Positions 1-12,711 of a stretch of 64,000 nucleotides of DNA are shown here, piece by piece (positions within the stretch are counted from its first letter, which is position 1; each line of letters begins with the position of its first letter). The stretch comes from Polytrichum commune. Lineage: Eukaryota > Streptophyta > Polytrichopsida > Polytrichales > Polytrichaceae. Where the stretch lies: NCBI GenBank assembly GCA_950295325.1, contig OX485803.1:18228001-18292000 (forward strand). The letters are read 5' to 3'. A program made the position numbers and the translations under genes. The notes beneath the pieces are model-generated. The model made no database searches. It was given only the letters and a program-made list of their open reading frames with translations, and was not told the origin of the DNA.

Positions 1-873
1 TACTTAAACACCCCAAATGGCACATTCACAACAAATGAACACAGTTAACGGTGTAGTTAGTGGGAATGGGAAATGCCACTGACCACATTAGGTATTGTTT
101 TTCCGGATGAAAATCAAAGTGGTAGGAAAGTGAGAACCTTGGTGAGTGTCCATTCTCCTTCAAGATCCTATTGGCGTGCAACATCAGAATCATTTGTTAG
201 TTTTATAATCTTGCAGCTCGATGTTAAATAAGTCGAATCATTCACGCTCATTTTGAAAACGGAGGATCAGAGTGGATCACATTGAATCTTTATCACGGAT
301 AACCTCAAATGCATATATGATGTGGTCCAAACCAATGTTGGGACCGGTATATAGGTGAATGCATGATATCAATAATGAATATCAAGAATGGTATCAAAGA
401 CACTACCCGTGGGTATCAAAATTGTAGTACCAGTCAAATATTGATATTTGATGTGCACGTCAAAGTGAGAGAAATTTTTGTATACCCGAAATGTTCATTG
501 GGTCAACACCAGTCTAAACTATATTGATACTAGGATGATTTTACCAAGGGTATTTATAAACCCAAATGATTTCAGAAACAAACATACCGTCCAACACCCA
601 TACCCATCAAGAAGCATGAAATCCTCATTATACACACCCAAACAGTATTAAACAAAAAAGGGAGAGGGATGTAACCAGTCCAACACTGGTCCAGTCTCCA
701 CATTAGATTTCAAGTTGAGATTGATTGTAATTTCTTTCTTGGGAGTTTGATCTGGTCCTCACTAATTAGTACGTAATTACACATTCTAGTGTGGGTGGTG
801 GGCAAAGTGTAGAGTCGTGTCACTTTGATCTTCATCCTGACATCCTCTTACCTATTTAACATCTGCAAAACAG
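1..873. other. Intron of the WD40 gene; contains dispersed repeat copy
   Basis: No exon seen. Bases about 340-700 resemble 15250-15600 in the same orientation. Shared landmarks are a run of TATCAAAGA...CTACCCGTGGGTAT, CAAATATTGATATTTG and a later ACATACCGTC(C/A)AA block, with many substitutions. It is an old, unclassified repeat present in the introns of both genes of the window. Confidence 0.55.
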
Positions 874-3800
874 GATGTCCAAGTGAATGAAATGGATAAT
901 CAAATCATAAGCATATCGGCGGATAGTGTCATCAAGGTTTGGGACATGCGGAGTAGCCGTTGCTTGCAAACCATCACTGAAAAAAGTCTTTGGGAGCCCT
1001 CGAGGTGCACTCTATATTATGACAACAAGCAACAGGTACTTCTTTGGTTTGGTTTGAATCACACGTGAAACTCGTACTAATTTACATGCTTCGTATGTAG
1101 AAGATGTTCGTTTTAGCTCCGTGGTGGTCTTTCTGCCAGTTAATTCTTTGCCTGAGGTTAGTGGTCATATTGATGCGTTCAAGTGCCTTGTAGGTGATAT
1201 TGGCAGGCGGTAAGACTGTAGAAATGTGGCATAAGAGGCGAGCACGGGAAGCTCGGACATCCAAGATATGCACTTGCTTGTATAATTCTTTATTTCACCA
1301 GGTACTCTAGACAATTTTTGTTCCTTTGATGCATTCAGTTTACGATTTTAGAGGGAAAATTGAACCATAGTTCTATATTGTGTTCAACTTGTGCGTGGGT
1401 ATGAAATGTGTGTACCTTATCTTGGTTGCTGTCATAGGAAACAGGTCAACTGTATTATTTTGTTGTGTGTTTCATCCACATGATTGTGTGCGAATTTTTG
1501 TTTAAACATAATATGGACAATAGAGTAGTTTTGACAAGTTTTTAGTCTAATAGACAAATGTATTTCAGATTGTGCATCATATGAACATATTATTTTCCTT
1601 CTTAAAAATATGTTTATGAATGATCTGCAAAGTGCAGAAAACCTCTTCAGCAAATGGGGTTAAGGTTTGGGTTGAATCAACCTTGCTCATGTGGTCCAAT
1701 ATTGAAGAGAAAAAAAATGATCAACTATGCAAAGAGTAGTACAATATTGCATTCGCGTAACAAGTGTTTGGACTTAGGTTGTGGTTGGAGAAGTTGACTC
1801 GCTTGTGATGGTGTGGAACTTGGACACGGGAGAAGATGTTTTCACCTTCTCTGATACTCACAGGTCACAAATCAAACAAGCTCCGATTTTTGATCGATCT
1901 TGAGGGAATCATCCCATGATTGTTTTGTAAAGATGAATGAATAGTACTGGTAAAGTTATTTGGGAGCACCTTCATATTGCACCCACCGGCATCTGTTTGT
2001 TTTGAGATCCAACATCTATGGATACAGCCCGAATGGATTTCTAAAAGCATTGTGGATAATCAACATCTTGGATACAGTCAATACGTATACCTTGAGCACT
2101 ATGCAAAAGATTTGACGCATGAATTCTTGTGATTGAGCAGGAAAACAAAAATTTCATCGATGGCATTTGATGCTTCGTTACGAAGGTTGCTCATAGCCAG
2201 TCAAGATGGCTGTTTAAGGATGTGGAACTTTAATAACGGGCAATGTCTCAAAGAATTCGTTGGCTTTGGACAGGTCTAGCTACTGTAAAAGCCCCAGGGG
2301 TTTCAATATAGACCTAACGGGGTTCACCAACCATCACCTAACCATCTATGGGGATTATAATATAATGGCATTTTATGGGAATAGTATATCAATTTAGAGG
2401 ATATCATGTGGTTTTTTTCAGTATATATATATATATATATATATACAATCGATGTTATTTATAAGGTTACTCCTAATCTTGTTCATTGCATTGCCGAGGA
2501 TCAAAATTAAGTTGAATGTTTTTATAATTATAATTATTGCCTAATCATAAATTTGATCATTCATGATTTTATGATTTGCAACCACAATGGCTTCCCCTAG
2601 GTAAAAAGCCACACATGTCAACATATGTTTGTAGCTTAGGTATTGATCCCTACTATCATATCAATCCCAACATTAAGTGAATCTAAAAATTGGAAATTAC
2701 ATGGCTCTATGGTGGCGGGGAGCAGAACGAGATAAGTTGTGTGGCATGCATGAATGTCGCGAGGATCAATTTTGTGGCTGCAGGAGGCTGGAATATGAAG
2801 GTGCAAAATTGTGAGAAGAAATTATATCTTTCTTAATATTACTAAGTCATATCCGATACCTACTCAAATTGCATCACAATGTTATTAAGATAAAACACCA
2901 TATTCGAAATTTTGGGAGATTTCCAATCTCCCAATTTGATGACAGTTTAGGTGGAGTCGACCTAAAATGTACCCAGTGGGTACATTTTAGGTCGACTCAA
3001 CCTAAACTGTATTTTCCCAAAATCATGGAATTTTCCCAAAATTTCGAATATGGTGTTATAAGCTTTAACGTGAAGATAATTAGGAACCAAGAATGTGCGT
3101 AGAATACACCTTATTCTTCATAAAGGTCTTAATGTAGAACTTCTTCATCACATATTAATCACAAACAAAATTTACACGGTATTTATTTTACAGGTGTGCC
3201 AGTGGGGAGACACTGTATGGAAAGAGATTGAGCATGTTGATAAGAATATGAAGGGCCACACTGACGATGTCACGGCAATGTGCTTCTGCCAACCTAGCAC
3301 TTTGTGCACTGGTGGTTGTGATGGCAAAGTAAATGATACCCTACTCAACCAAATTAAATTCTTAAAGAAAGGAACCTAGTTGTATGTTGAACAACTATAA
3401 TTTTTCTCTTACACTCATGATATGTCAAAGTACTAAGGAAAGTGGATCTTAAATGGATACTTTTATCTCTGCACACATCTCTTGTAGGTCCATATGAAAA
3501 CACGCAGTTAGTGCAAGATGATTAGCAAATCCAAATCGTACATGTAACCATTTTCCTCGTAATATTCAAAGTTTTAATGAATTTCCTATTCATAATCAAA
3601 GTTAAGATTCTCTTTCTCATCGGATGATCGCATAGGTTCCCCAATTATGTTGACTATTTGACTTAAAGCAATTAAAATTGCTCATGTAATCCAATCTCTT
3701 GTAATCATATGCCGTTTTAGTGTCCATTCTTGAACTCACACCAAACCACTAATATAGGTGTATGTCTTAAGATGAGTTACTGAATTAGGCTCACTCACCT

Positions 3801-6800
3801 TAAAGACCACTGCAAGTTTTTCTACCAAGCTCTTCATTAACATAGTATTGATACAGGTTTGTTTTTGTTTTGCATATAGGTTATAGTTTGGAAGATGGAT
3901 GGGATGATCATCCGGATATTGAAACCCCCAGAGCATGAGATGAAAGAACCAGAGTACAAAACTATCATGCAAATTATCTATTGTAGAGCTTTGGTATGTT
4001 ACCATGCCACATTGATTTACCAGTTATTCCTTCAACTTAATTGTCAAGTCTGTTTGTTGAATCAAGTATTCCAAATTGTAGCAACACAGAGGATGTCCAT
4101 GTCACCGCAATTTGGTTTAATAAGCTCACAAGAAAAACGGGGTTGGATCTCCTAAGGCAAGAACCCTGATTGTAGCAGTGGCTGATGGCTGGCTCAGATT
4201 CTGGCACATGCAAGATGGAAAGCTCGTATGTGAATATTGACCTTGAGGATAGATATACTTGAACTTCATTAATGTTTTGTGCACTGTAATAATTGCAATA
4301 GTAGAGTCATCCTTTCACTCAACAGGACTTTAATCTGTCGGGAGTTTATCGTCTACAATCTTCCATTGCTTATTTTGCATAGACTGTCAGTAAATTCGTT
4401 CCACTTGTAGTGCATGCTCAGAGATAGCATGTAAAATTGAATGAAGAGCAATCTATTTCATAGGTTCATTGAGGGCCAAACTCTTTTTGGCACCTCTTGG
4501 AATGTTGACATGAACTCTACCTGATATTAAGATGTTCTTCATTCAAACCTTCAAGAAAGCACATAGAACTTACCAAACATGGAAAGGTGTTGTATGCGAA
4601 ACAATCAACTCTTGGCCAAAATGAAGATTTGAATACCCATTAATTAAAATTTCATTGAACCAAAAGATGCCTCGAATGCCCGTTTGCTTTCTTCCCAAAC
4701 TTTTTTCAAGTTTAGTATAAAACAATTGGAATTGTATTTCACGGCCTTTTTGTATCAGGTACACGAACTCTTCACTGTCAATAACGGTGGAGTTGGACCA
4801 ATTGTGGCTGATCTCCAATGCAAGGTAGGTCGAGGGTGCTGACTCACTTGTCATATGCTTCTCTCAAGGTTAGTCTTTTGTGATGACCATGGAACATTTT
4901 TGTTCCTGATATTTACATTCTGCACGCTCGACAGATCATCTATTCCAACAATGAGTAGTATGTTTCTGCTCTGAATTTTGCCACGTGTCAATCCTACATA
5001 TGCTGAGACCCTCATGAATTCCACATGGAAACTACATTCGGGCAGCATTAAAGATGAGACTGAGTGAGTGTACACTCTATTGCTTATGTGGCAGATGCTG
5101 TTTACTTCCGACACTAAGGGATACGTGAAGGCCTGGGACTTGACACCGTGCAATGTGAAAAAAGATGACAAAGAGTCTCCTTCGACTCCGCTGCTCTACA
5201 GTTTTCGAGCGCACCATGAGCACATTGTGAGCAGCTAAGTTTCTTGACAAAAACACAAGCTCAATGTAATCTATTAAGAGGTGTACCACATGTTCGTCAA
5301 CAGAATCTGTTCCTCAGAAAAGCCTAATGGTTGAGAATTTTGAAAAGATGCAGAATTTGTGTAACTCTCAATTATGTGTGCACTCTTGCAGGTGAGCATG
5401 CAATTTGTAGATGAGGAGCAGTTGCTCATTACCTGCTCACAGTATGGAACAATGTAAGTGACAACCCACACAAAATCCATCAACATGCTCAAATATTTGA
5501 TATACCCAAATCATTGCTAGAGCAACAAGCCAATAAGGGACTGCGGCTTTAAAGTGAGACTTTAAGAAAAAAAAAATATTCGAGGAAGGTTAATTATCTT
5601 GGAAAACTTTCAAAACAATACCATAGATTGGCAAATCTATACTAAGTTTACAGAAGGAAAAAAAAGAAAAAGAAAATCATATGCAACTTACATAAAATTT
5701 CAAAGTCCTATTGAGGAAAGAGTTTTTTTTATTATTAACTGGGATCAACTGATGTTAAGTGAGAATCACCACAAAATTCAACCTTATCGCAAGTGAGGAT
5801 CTTCTATTCAGTGAAGGTGTTGACCCCTTTTGTGGATCACTTCTTACACCGCCTTGTTGGGCAGAGAGATCCCTAATTAGCCACCAGTGATTGGCCAAAG
5901 TTTGTGCTCTTCTAAAAGCATTCTTCCATCCTTCTTACACTGCTATTATGAATGGTCAAAGTGGTGCTAGTTTTTACTTAATGCGGCATATGATTAATCG
6001 CTTTCAACAATGACTTACTTGATGGCACTGTTGCACTCACTTGTTGATGGCTTAAGGATTAAAAATAGATGTCACCAATGGGAAGGTGTTACTTTAAGGC
6101 CTCAATACCTTATGTACTAGACAATTGACGCAAAGAGCATGGCTAAGGGTTGTAGTAGGCGTCCAACCTACTGATGCATATTAGTGACGATGTAGGTGTT
6201 GAGTGCTTATCACAACCTGTAGCAAGGCGACAGGTGCCCATTACTAAACGCAATGATTAGGCCATGGTAAGGTCATCAAATCTAGTTGATAACATGCCTC
6301 ATATCCAATTGAAAACAAACACATCAACAACATCACTCAACCTAACCACTACACAAATATGTGTTATCAGATGGACATCGCGAAAATTTGATTCTTCACC
6401 CATGCAAATTACTAGGGTCAAAACGAGATCACAAAAACTTAGAACTTAGTTTAGTCAAGTATCTATTTACTATCATAATAAAAATTCAAAATAATGCAAA
6501 ATGTCAATAACATAGCGTAGGTCAACCTTACTGCACATATCAATGTACATACAATATTGGTTTGAATGATGCACACAAAATCAAATACTTATACACCAAT
6601 ACACTATCTATGGTGTTTAGTGTCATGTACATTGTTTGCGAAGGACCTAACCTAAATGCCTAGAGGTCTAGTTGTGTCACATCTACTCATTGTCAACATG
6701 ACACTATTTGTCACGGTACGTAACTCTTTGAATGCATGAGTATGTACATTATGATATTTAGTGTAGCACATTGAGATGTTTGAGATGATCTTTTTTGTGT

Positions 6801-9800
6801 TACAAGATGATGTTATTGAACACCAAATTAACAAATGTTATGGTATGTCTTGTTGGCCGTTAGTGTAACCTAAAATAGGTCTCATAACAGAGTAAGTGAC
6901 ATTCTTAGTCAGGCGACACTGAATACCAGAAAGAGTGCACGTGGAGTACTTATAATTCATGAAACTATGAAACAGCCGACTGTGGAGCTCAAAAGGAGTT
7001 CGAATCGGGCAATTTGGACAGCCAACCCTGTGGAATATCAAAAACTTGACCACATGGCGAACACGAGAGCCTTCCTATCTCACACAACCCTTATTGAGAC
7101 AGTTGCCAGAAGGTGTATTTTCAACTGCTCGGGTGCCGATTCGAACCCCAGCAGGGAAAAGCACAGGTAGAGGAAGCCTCGATGAATCAACATCCACTAC
7201 AGAGAGTTCGGAGTCATCGAGCCTCCCGCAAGAACAGCAGGAGCAGCAAAGAAAACTGGCCGCAATTGCAGAGGAGGAGGACAAGCAGAGGTGGGAAATG
7301 ATGAAGTACCCAATTTGCATTTTCCGTGTGCACATAGTGTTCTCAGGGTCTGTTTATACTAGCTACACTCAAAGAATTTTATTGAGTGTCACCAATTCGA
7401 TTTCTCTTGCTCAGTACTAACTGTAAACCACCCATGTATTGTCACCAACATTAGATGTAACCCTATCATTGTTTGTCATTCGTTTCAAAAACTGTGTAGG
7501 CACTATAGATATACAAGGCTACAAAACTGTCACTTACTCAGTGGTTCTTCACCCAAATTTCAATCATCCACGACAATATTTCATTGCAAAAATGTTAGGA
7601 TGCAGAATATACCATATTTTGCTTCAAAAATTGGCATGGATTCCATCCAAATTTTAATCATTCGTGAGAGTACTTGTAAACTTATTCATAAGGAGTGTCA
7701 TTAGAGCGGTTGCCACAGTGGCATCAAAAATATCATATACATTACGTAATGTAGTGACCAAGGCGCATGACCACTGTTCTTTCAACTCTCATTGGTTGGA
7801 AAAGAAGCAATGGTTCCACTTTGCTTCACTCTAGGTCACCAAAAAATAAGATCGACAATGTCAAAGAATTAATGGGAGACCTACTTGGAGTCCTACATGG
7901 CATGGAATAGATAATGTTTCATGGTCTATTGGATTTTGCATCGAGCTCATCAAAAGGGCATGACACTTCCCAATCTGAACCCTCTATTTCTTACAATTTA
8001 TTATGTAGAAGGGCCAATGTGAATAATAAGATGGTAATGGAAGATGGAGAGCCTAGTATGTACAATACATTTCAAGGCATATGACTACACAAAATTCAAC
8101 TTCAATTATTCCATAGCACAGCCTTCGGATGAGCCCTAAGGGCCCTCACAAAATCATGGTCACAACCCTTGGCCAAAGTGTAAAGTGCCCCATAGAGTTG
8201 ACGATTGAGTAATATCCAATAGCTTGAGTGTGTTGGGACTCATCTCCCCCTTGCAAGTGGATGTGGGTTCTATTCTCCATCAAGCCATGCTAGTCCTACC
8301 CATTATATATGGTCCATTCAATCCTTGTGGGTCACCAGATTAACCAATCATCTTAGAAGTTGTGGGTACCAAAAAGCTTGGCAAACATAATAGGGGAGAA
8401 ACAACGGAGCGATCAAGTTGTCCTAGTAACAGGCATTACAATGAGTCCACTTCTTAATTAAGACAATAGCATGTGAACAAAGGGACTCTATAATGCATCC
8501 TAGTGTTGGTAAACATAGATGTTATCCTTGTTGACATCCCAATGAATTGGTCAGGCAGTATGAGGACAAAAAGACAACAATCTTGACATATGGCCCACCT
8601 CACTTGAGGCTAGAGAGTTGGTATACACCGATGATGGCTGCCTATGAGCGTCAACTTCCTATCAAGGTTTCTGCCAACCACATTCTTTCTTCTTTTTAGT
8701 GTGGGTATTAAATAATATGGATGTGGTACGTGTCATTTAAGCATTGGGAATTTTCAATTGTGTGTATGTATAGTGTTGATGTTACCAATACACATCACTT
8801 TATTTTGCATTTTTTTGAGATTATAATCTTGGAAGTCAATGAGATGGAACCCAAAAGGAGTTTTTTTTTTGCAGACTTTATCTCCTCTTGGACCCTTGTT
8901 ACCACCCAATATCTCGGATACTGCAAAGGAGAAAGCACTCATGCTAGCTGCCGAAAGAACCATGACCCCTGTGAGCTCCGCAAGCACCCGCAGCAAAAAG
9001 AAGAAAGGCCTGGTAAAATTCTTGCCTTACCACATGGAACTTAAGAGTTGATGCTTGAGGTTTCAAAACCAATGCTCTTCTCTCAAAATAGCCCCAATTT
9101 CGCACATCCTATAAAATAACGGAGAGTGGGAATTATCACATATCAGCCTACCTCTCATTCATCCAACATAAAAGATTTGAAATCATATACAACCTAAGAG
9201 GTACTATGTTTAGTTGGTTTGACATTAGGATTAGCTCAAAAGACCTTGACTTAACGTATAGGTCTTTAGAGATGAACTGGGCACAAACCTATAGAGGGTC
9301 AAGTTTTCTACATTGGAAGGACGACAGCTATGCTCATATACGATAATTCCCTTGCTCCCAAAGTATCGAAACGCTTGAAAGTATCTTCTCAACCACTAAA
9401 CTGTGAAGGTCCAGTTAAGTACACCTTGGTATTGGACGAAGGCCATTGCCCATATTATTGAATACTTACCGGAATTTGCTTGCAGGCTGCTCGTGCTCCA
9501 CCTGTTGTGAGTGTCAAGGGCGACATCCCAATCGACTAAGTTAAGACCTGCTTCTTCCCTGAAAGAAGGCTTCAACTCGCTATTGTTTCCAATTTCGCAA
9601 GCTCCTTGCCTCCATGGCACTTGCATGTGTTGACATGCTGATTCTTATAAGTTATTTAGCACCTAGCTGGAAGAGTGTGTGATTAATATGATGAATGAAG
9701 ACTTTTTTCAGAGGAGGTTGAATATCTTCGAGGACGACCAGATTCAACACACAACAGCCTTGGTGCAGAATAACAAGAAATTCTTGGTAGAAATGACAGA

Positions 9801-9822
9801 GTTCATGTCCTGTCAACATTGA
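874..9822 (+). CDS. WD40-repeat protein, WDR49/WDR64 (axonemal) type, 3' part of gene
   Basis: Exons read by eye from GT/AG borders and continuous phase: 874-1035, 1194-1301, 1778-1863, 2141-2273, 2723-2800, 3194-3328, 3880-3993, 4133-4225, 4759-4824, 5095-5226, 5392-5453, 6976-7327, 8875-9012, 9486-9506, 9667-9822. Together they give 611 codons plus TGA with no internal stop. WD blades are clear: VIKVWDMRSSRCLQTI, LVMVWNLDTGEDVFTF, CLRMWNFNNGQCLKEF, GGWN, DGWLRFWHMQDGKL, GYVKAWDL, IRLWSSKGVRIGQFGQ. The NNGQCLKE and GWLRFW patterns, and the short GQFGQ linker after the last blade, recall WDR49/WDR64-like proteins of motile cilia (family knowledge). After the propeller come a Ser/Gln/Glu-rich helix and a basic KKKK stretch. 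The first exons lie upstream of the window. Ends of exons 12, 14 and 15 are the least certain; a stop at 9537 (no splice at 9507) is the alternative. Role in sperm flagella is inferred. Confidence 0.8.
2422..2445. repeat. (TA)n microsatellite
   Basis: Twelve TA units in the intron between the exons ending at 2273 and starting at 2723. Confidence 0.9.
2888..3064. mobile_element. 177-bp foldback MITE, Tourist/Harbinger-like
   Basis: The two halves are imperfect reverse complements over nearly the full length, meeting around 2976 (GTACCC-AGT-GGGTAC). Shared arm landmarks are AACACCATATTCGAAATTTT, CAGTTTAGGT and GTCGACCTAAAATGTACCC. The element is bracketed by TTA at 2885-2887 and TTA at 3065-3067, the 3-bp target duplication expected for PIF/Harbinger-derived MITEs. 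It sits inside an intron of the WD40 gene, so its transcript would form a hairpin of about 85 bp. It has no coding capacity. Confidence 0.85.
5454..6975. other. Long intron of WD40 gene with a dispersed repeat
   Basis: No coding signal on either strand. Bases about 6600-6860 match the reverse complement of about 10020-10310: a ...CTA(G/A)ATGCCT(A/G)GAGG..., TGACACTATTTGTC-like and GTAGCACATTG(A/G)GAT series in the same order. This is one copy of a non-coding repeat whose other copy lies just beyond the gene. Confidence 0.65.
7328..8874. other. Intron of WD40 gene, nothing recognised
   Basis: AT-rich, no repeats or reading frames of note. The donor at 7328 (GTGCAC) is weak, so the upstream exon end could be elsewhere. 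Confidence 0.5.
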
Positions 9823-10620
9823 ACACCGTTGCACTACACCATCTATGGAATTTAGTGTCACATGTGCAGTAGTATCACTGTATCACTGTATCACTTACAC
9901 TATTTTGAGGTGTATGCCACGTTATAACAATTGTCAAGAACTTCACCATTAGTGCCACCTCATGACACTTGACAATTGAGTGCGCTTACTATTATTTTGG
10001 CATGAGTGTGTATAATAGTGTCATGAGGTTTAGGCCTATGTTACACAGTGGTCTACAAGTTGATTAAATTATACACAAAATACACTTGTCATTAGTATGC
10101 TCAAGAATATCTTCCCCTTGCATACTAGACTAAAACACAAAACTATCATCTCAAGTATCCCAATGTGCTACATTACATGTCAGAATGTAAATAAATTTTC
10201 ATTTGAAAAAGTTGCTTAAAACGACAAATAGTATCATATTGGCAATTAGTGGACATGACACTTTTAAACCTCCAGGCATCTAGTTTAGACCCTTTGCAAA
10301 TAAGTTACGTGACACAAAATACCATTGACGAAAGAATGAACACGCGTTTGACTTTTGCCGCGTGACTTTTCGTGATGTAAGTAACCCAAAGGCTTCATAT
10401 ATCATAACATGCAAATCACACACATATATCATAACATGCTTTGATTCTTTGAGTGATGACACCTTGCCAGAAGTTGTCTTCCAAAGTGCAAACTATTTTT
10501 TCCTATCTTGGAAGAGTGCTCTCTGGCCCCATGCCCTCCACCTATGCTCCAATGCTTCCATGTGCCAGTGATTGCTAGGATTATCATTAGGGAGGAACCA
10601 AGGGAGATTGAAGTTAGTAT
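9823..10620. repeat. MITE-like dispersed repeat downstream of WD40 gene
   Basis: From about 9835 (ACCATCTATGGAATTTAGTG) to about 10310 lies a non-coding repeat. Its right half is the inverse of 6600-6860, and its left start resembles 6590-6620 directly (CTATGG(T/A)(G/A)TTTAGTGTCA). A short triplicate GTATCACT run is at about 9870-9890. Confidence 0.55.
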
Positions 10621-10679
10621 TAAGGCTAGGTGGTTTCGACTAATCTAGATTATCAAATTTGTTGGGGACTTCAAAAACC

Positions 10680-11503
10680 ATCCCTAGACCTTTGTGTGGG
10701 GGGACGTGATTCTCTTCACATTCACCCACAAAGGCTCAAATGGCACTCTGGGGATAATTTCTTGAGTTATAACATGGCGACCGGCATAAACCCGCTTCAA
10801 AGTAAGAACCCACCTTCTCATACCATTTTTGAAAAGTGGCATGGGATCCTTGTCCCCAGTCATAAACTTGAACGGGGAAACGTTTGGGACAAAATGAGAA
10901 GTAAGAAAGAAGGGGCATTCATTTGGTCATTTTGGCATAAGGCGGTGGCAATAAACTCGTGCTGAACTAGATTCATCATTGATGTTGATGACAAATGCCA
11001 CATGTGTGCAAAGGACATCCCAGAGAGCATTGCACATAAATTTTGGGATTGTCGGATAGCTAGGAAACCATAGGTTTCACTCCATTGATATCAACAACAT
11101 GAGGGTAGGTGAGGGCTAACCAAAAGGGACCATGGAAAGAACTTGACTAGCATCACAAGATTTTTGGGAAGAAAATTCTTGGTTCTCTCAGCAAAGTGTC
11201 AAAATTTTGGATTCTCCTTAGAAGTATTACATTCTAGAACATGTGGATTGAAATCTTACCTTTAGCAACAATAGGTGGGACGAGAAGAAAATACAACATA
11301 AGATTTGGATGGGTCTTCCCAACTATGCAAGGATTGCATGGGAGAAAGCATTAAAGGACTCAAAGAGGGAGGCTATCTACGATCATGTTCTTGCTAAGTT
11401 TGATGTGGTGTGGTTTGGGAATGGACTCATCTACCATAGGTCTAATGACAATTTTGTGTGGCATATTAGGGTGCCTAATGTTGGCTTAGTTAGTCATGTT
11501 TAA
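10680..11503 (+). pseudogene. Dead LINE fragment: zf-RVT domain and C-terminal tail
   Basis: In several frames the plus strand encodes FIWSFWHKAVAINSC followed by DDKCHMCAKDIPESIAHKFW and DCRIARK. This is the C..C....PES..H.FW.C zinc-binding segment that follows the reverse transcriptase in plant LINE-type elements. A tail (IWMGLPNYARIAWEKALKD and onward, 11309-11503) resembles the C-terminal part of the same proteins. Stops and frameshifts interrupt it. No reverse-transcriptase core is seen upstream, so this is a 5'-truncated copy. Confidence 0.65.
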
Positions 11504-11639
11504 ACTTGCACCTTTCATGGGGTTTTGTGGTTCCACCACGAGCATCCTCCGGCCCATTATTTGTTTCGGGTCCTGGTGGTCTTGGATGGTTCTTGGCAAT
11601 GAAATAAAAGTTGTTTCATTTGTCCAAAAAAACCTTGAA

Positions 11640-12405
11640 AGAACCCAAAAAAAAATCTATATTTGAGTGATATGTGGTTTGGTGTGGCTCCAAGAACAGA
11701 TAAGTAGATATACGAAAAACGGTGAAAATAAATTAGTTCACTCAAAATGAGTGGCTTGAAAGCCCCAACTCGGACAGGAGAAACATGACTTCCTAAAGCA
11801 AAAAAATATGTAGTTTTGTTCTTATCCACCTTCACCCTGCTTTTGACATAGTCCATTAGAGGGGTTCATGAAATCTGTGCATTCCAAATTTAAAGACACC
11901 TCTACATTGTCACCCTTTGAGCATCAAAATATCATGCTTTGCATGCAAATGCACAAAAAAATGGTTTACTCAATGGCATCTAAAAGTGATGTGAAACAAT
12001 ACCTATCATTGCAACCTTTTCAGGCCACCACATTTACAATTAGCCATTTTGGATCCATACAAAAATCATTTTGCTCCTAGTCTAGTGCACCGGTAGTGGT
12101 CACTCATCATTTTTTATTTTTCTACCTTACCAAAATGACACATGTTTAAAAGAGATTGACATGAGGCTCAAAATATGATAACTATTATGGGCTCAATAGT
12201 CAACATAATTGGGGGATCTATATGACCATTCAAAGAGCAAGAGAGTCTTGACTTTGATAATGGATAAGATTCAAATACAAGCTCCAAAAATTATGAGGGA
12301 AGTAGCTACAGCCTCGATATGGATTTGGTAACCATCTTGCACTAATCCATTGTGTTCCATAGCCTAGAAGTGGGCTAGTTGGTCAAAATAACCATTTACC
12401 TTAGT
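11640..12405. repeat. Dispersed repeat, copy 1
   Basis: The start (TATATTTGAGTGATATGTGG) and the segment 12170-12405 match 14470-14815 in the same order and orientation, including TATATGACCATT and AGCTCCAAAA(A/T)TTATGA and GAAGTGGGCTAGTTG. No coding signal. Part of the same repeat is seen inside the MULE near 57625-57715. Confidence 0.6.
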
Positions 12406-12439
12406 GTGGAAATGCCCACAGTGCACATTGAACTGAGAA

Positions 12440-12465
12440 AATCACAATCTGCTGTTGTATTTATT
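12440..12465 (-). promoter_or_regulatory. Polyadenylation signal of the DnaJ gene
   Basis: AATAAA on the minus strand (TTTATT at 12460-12465) lies about 250 bases downstream of the stop codon. It is the first canonical signal there, and cleavage would fall around 12440. Confidence 0.5.
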
Positions 12466-12711
12466 GGCAATAAAATCAATTGATCTTTGTATACTATACA
12501 ACAGGCTTATATAGTCAGCTAGCCAACAATGTTGATCTAAATTACATAACTGCTACGTATACATACAGGACAGAAGTGCGTAAGATCTGTGAAATCCTTA
12601 TGCTAGGACCATGTAAAATGATGCTCTAAATTTTGCCCGTAAAGCTTATGCAGCCAGTCAGCACACCCATTCAACTCAATAATAGTTATGTCCAGCATCC
12701 ATACAAGTGTC

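Noticed and set aside
7130-7150. GATTCGAACCCCAG, resembling an inverted tRNA B box
   Set aside because: It lies within a continuous coding exon of the WD40 gene and no A box or cloverleaf surrounds it.
7046-7420. Overlapping 62-124-codon frames on both strands
   Set aside because: Only one plus-strand frame continues the WD40 protein; the rest are alternate-frame artefacts of that exon.
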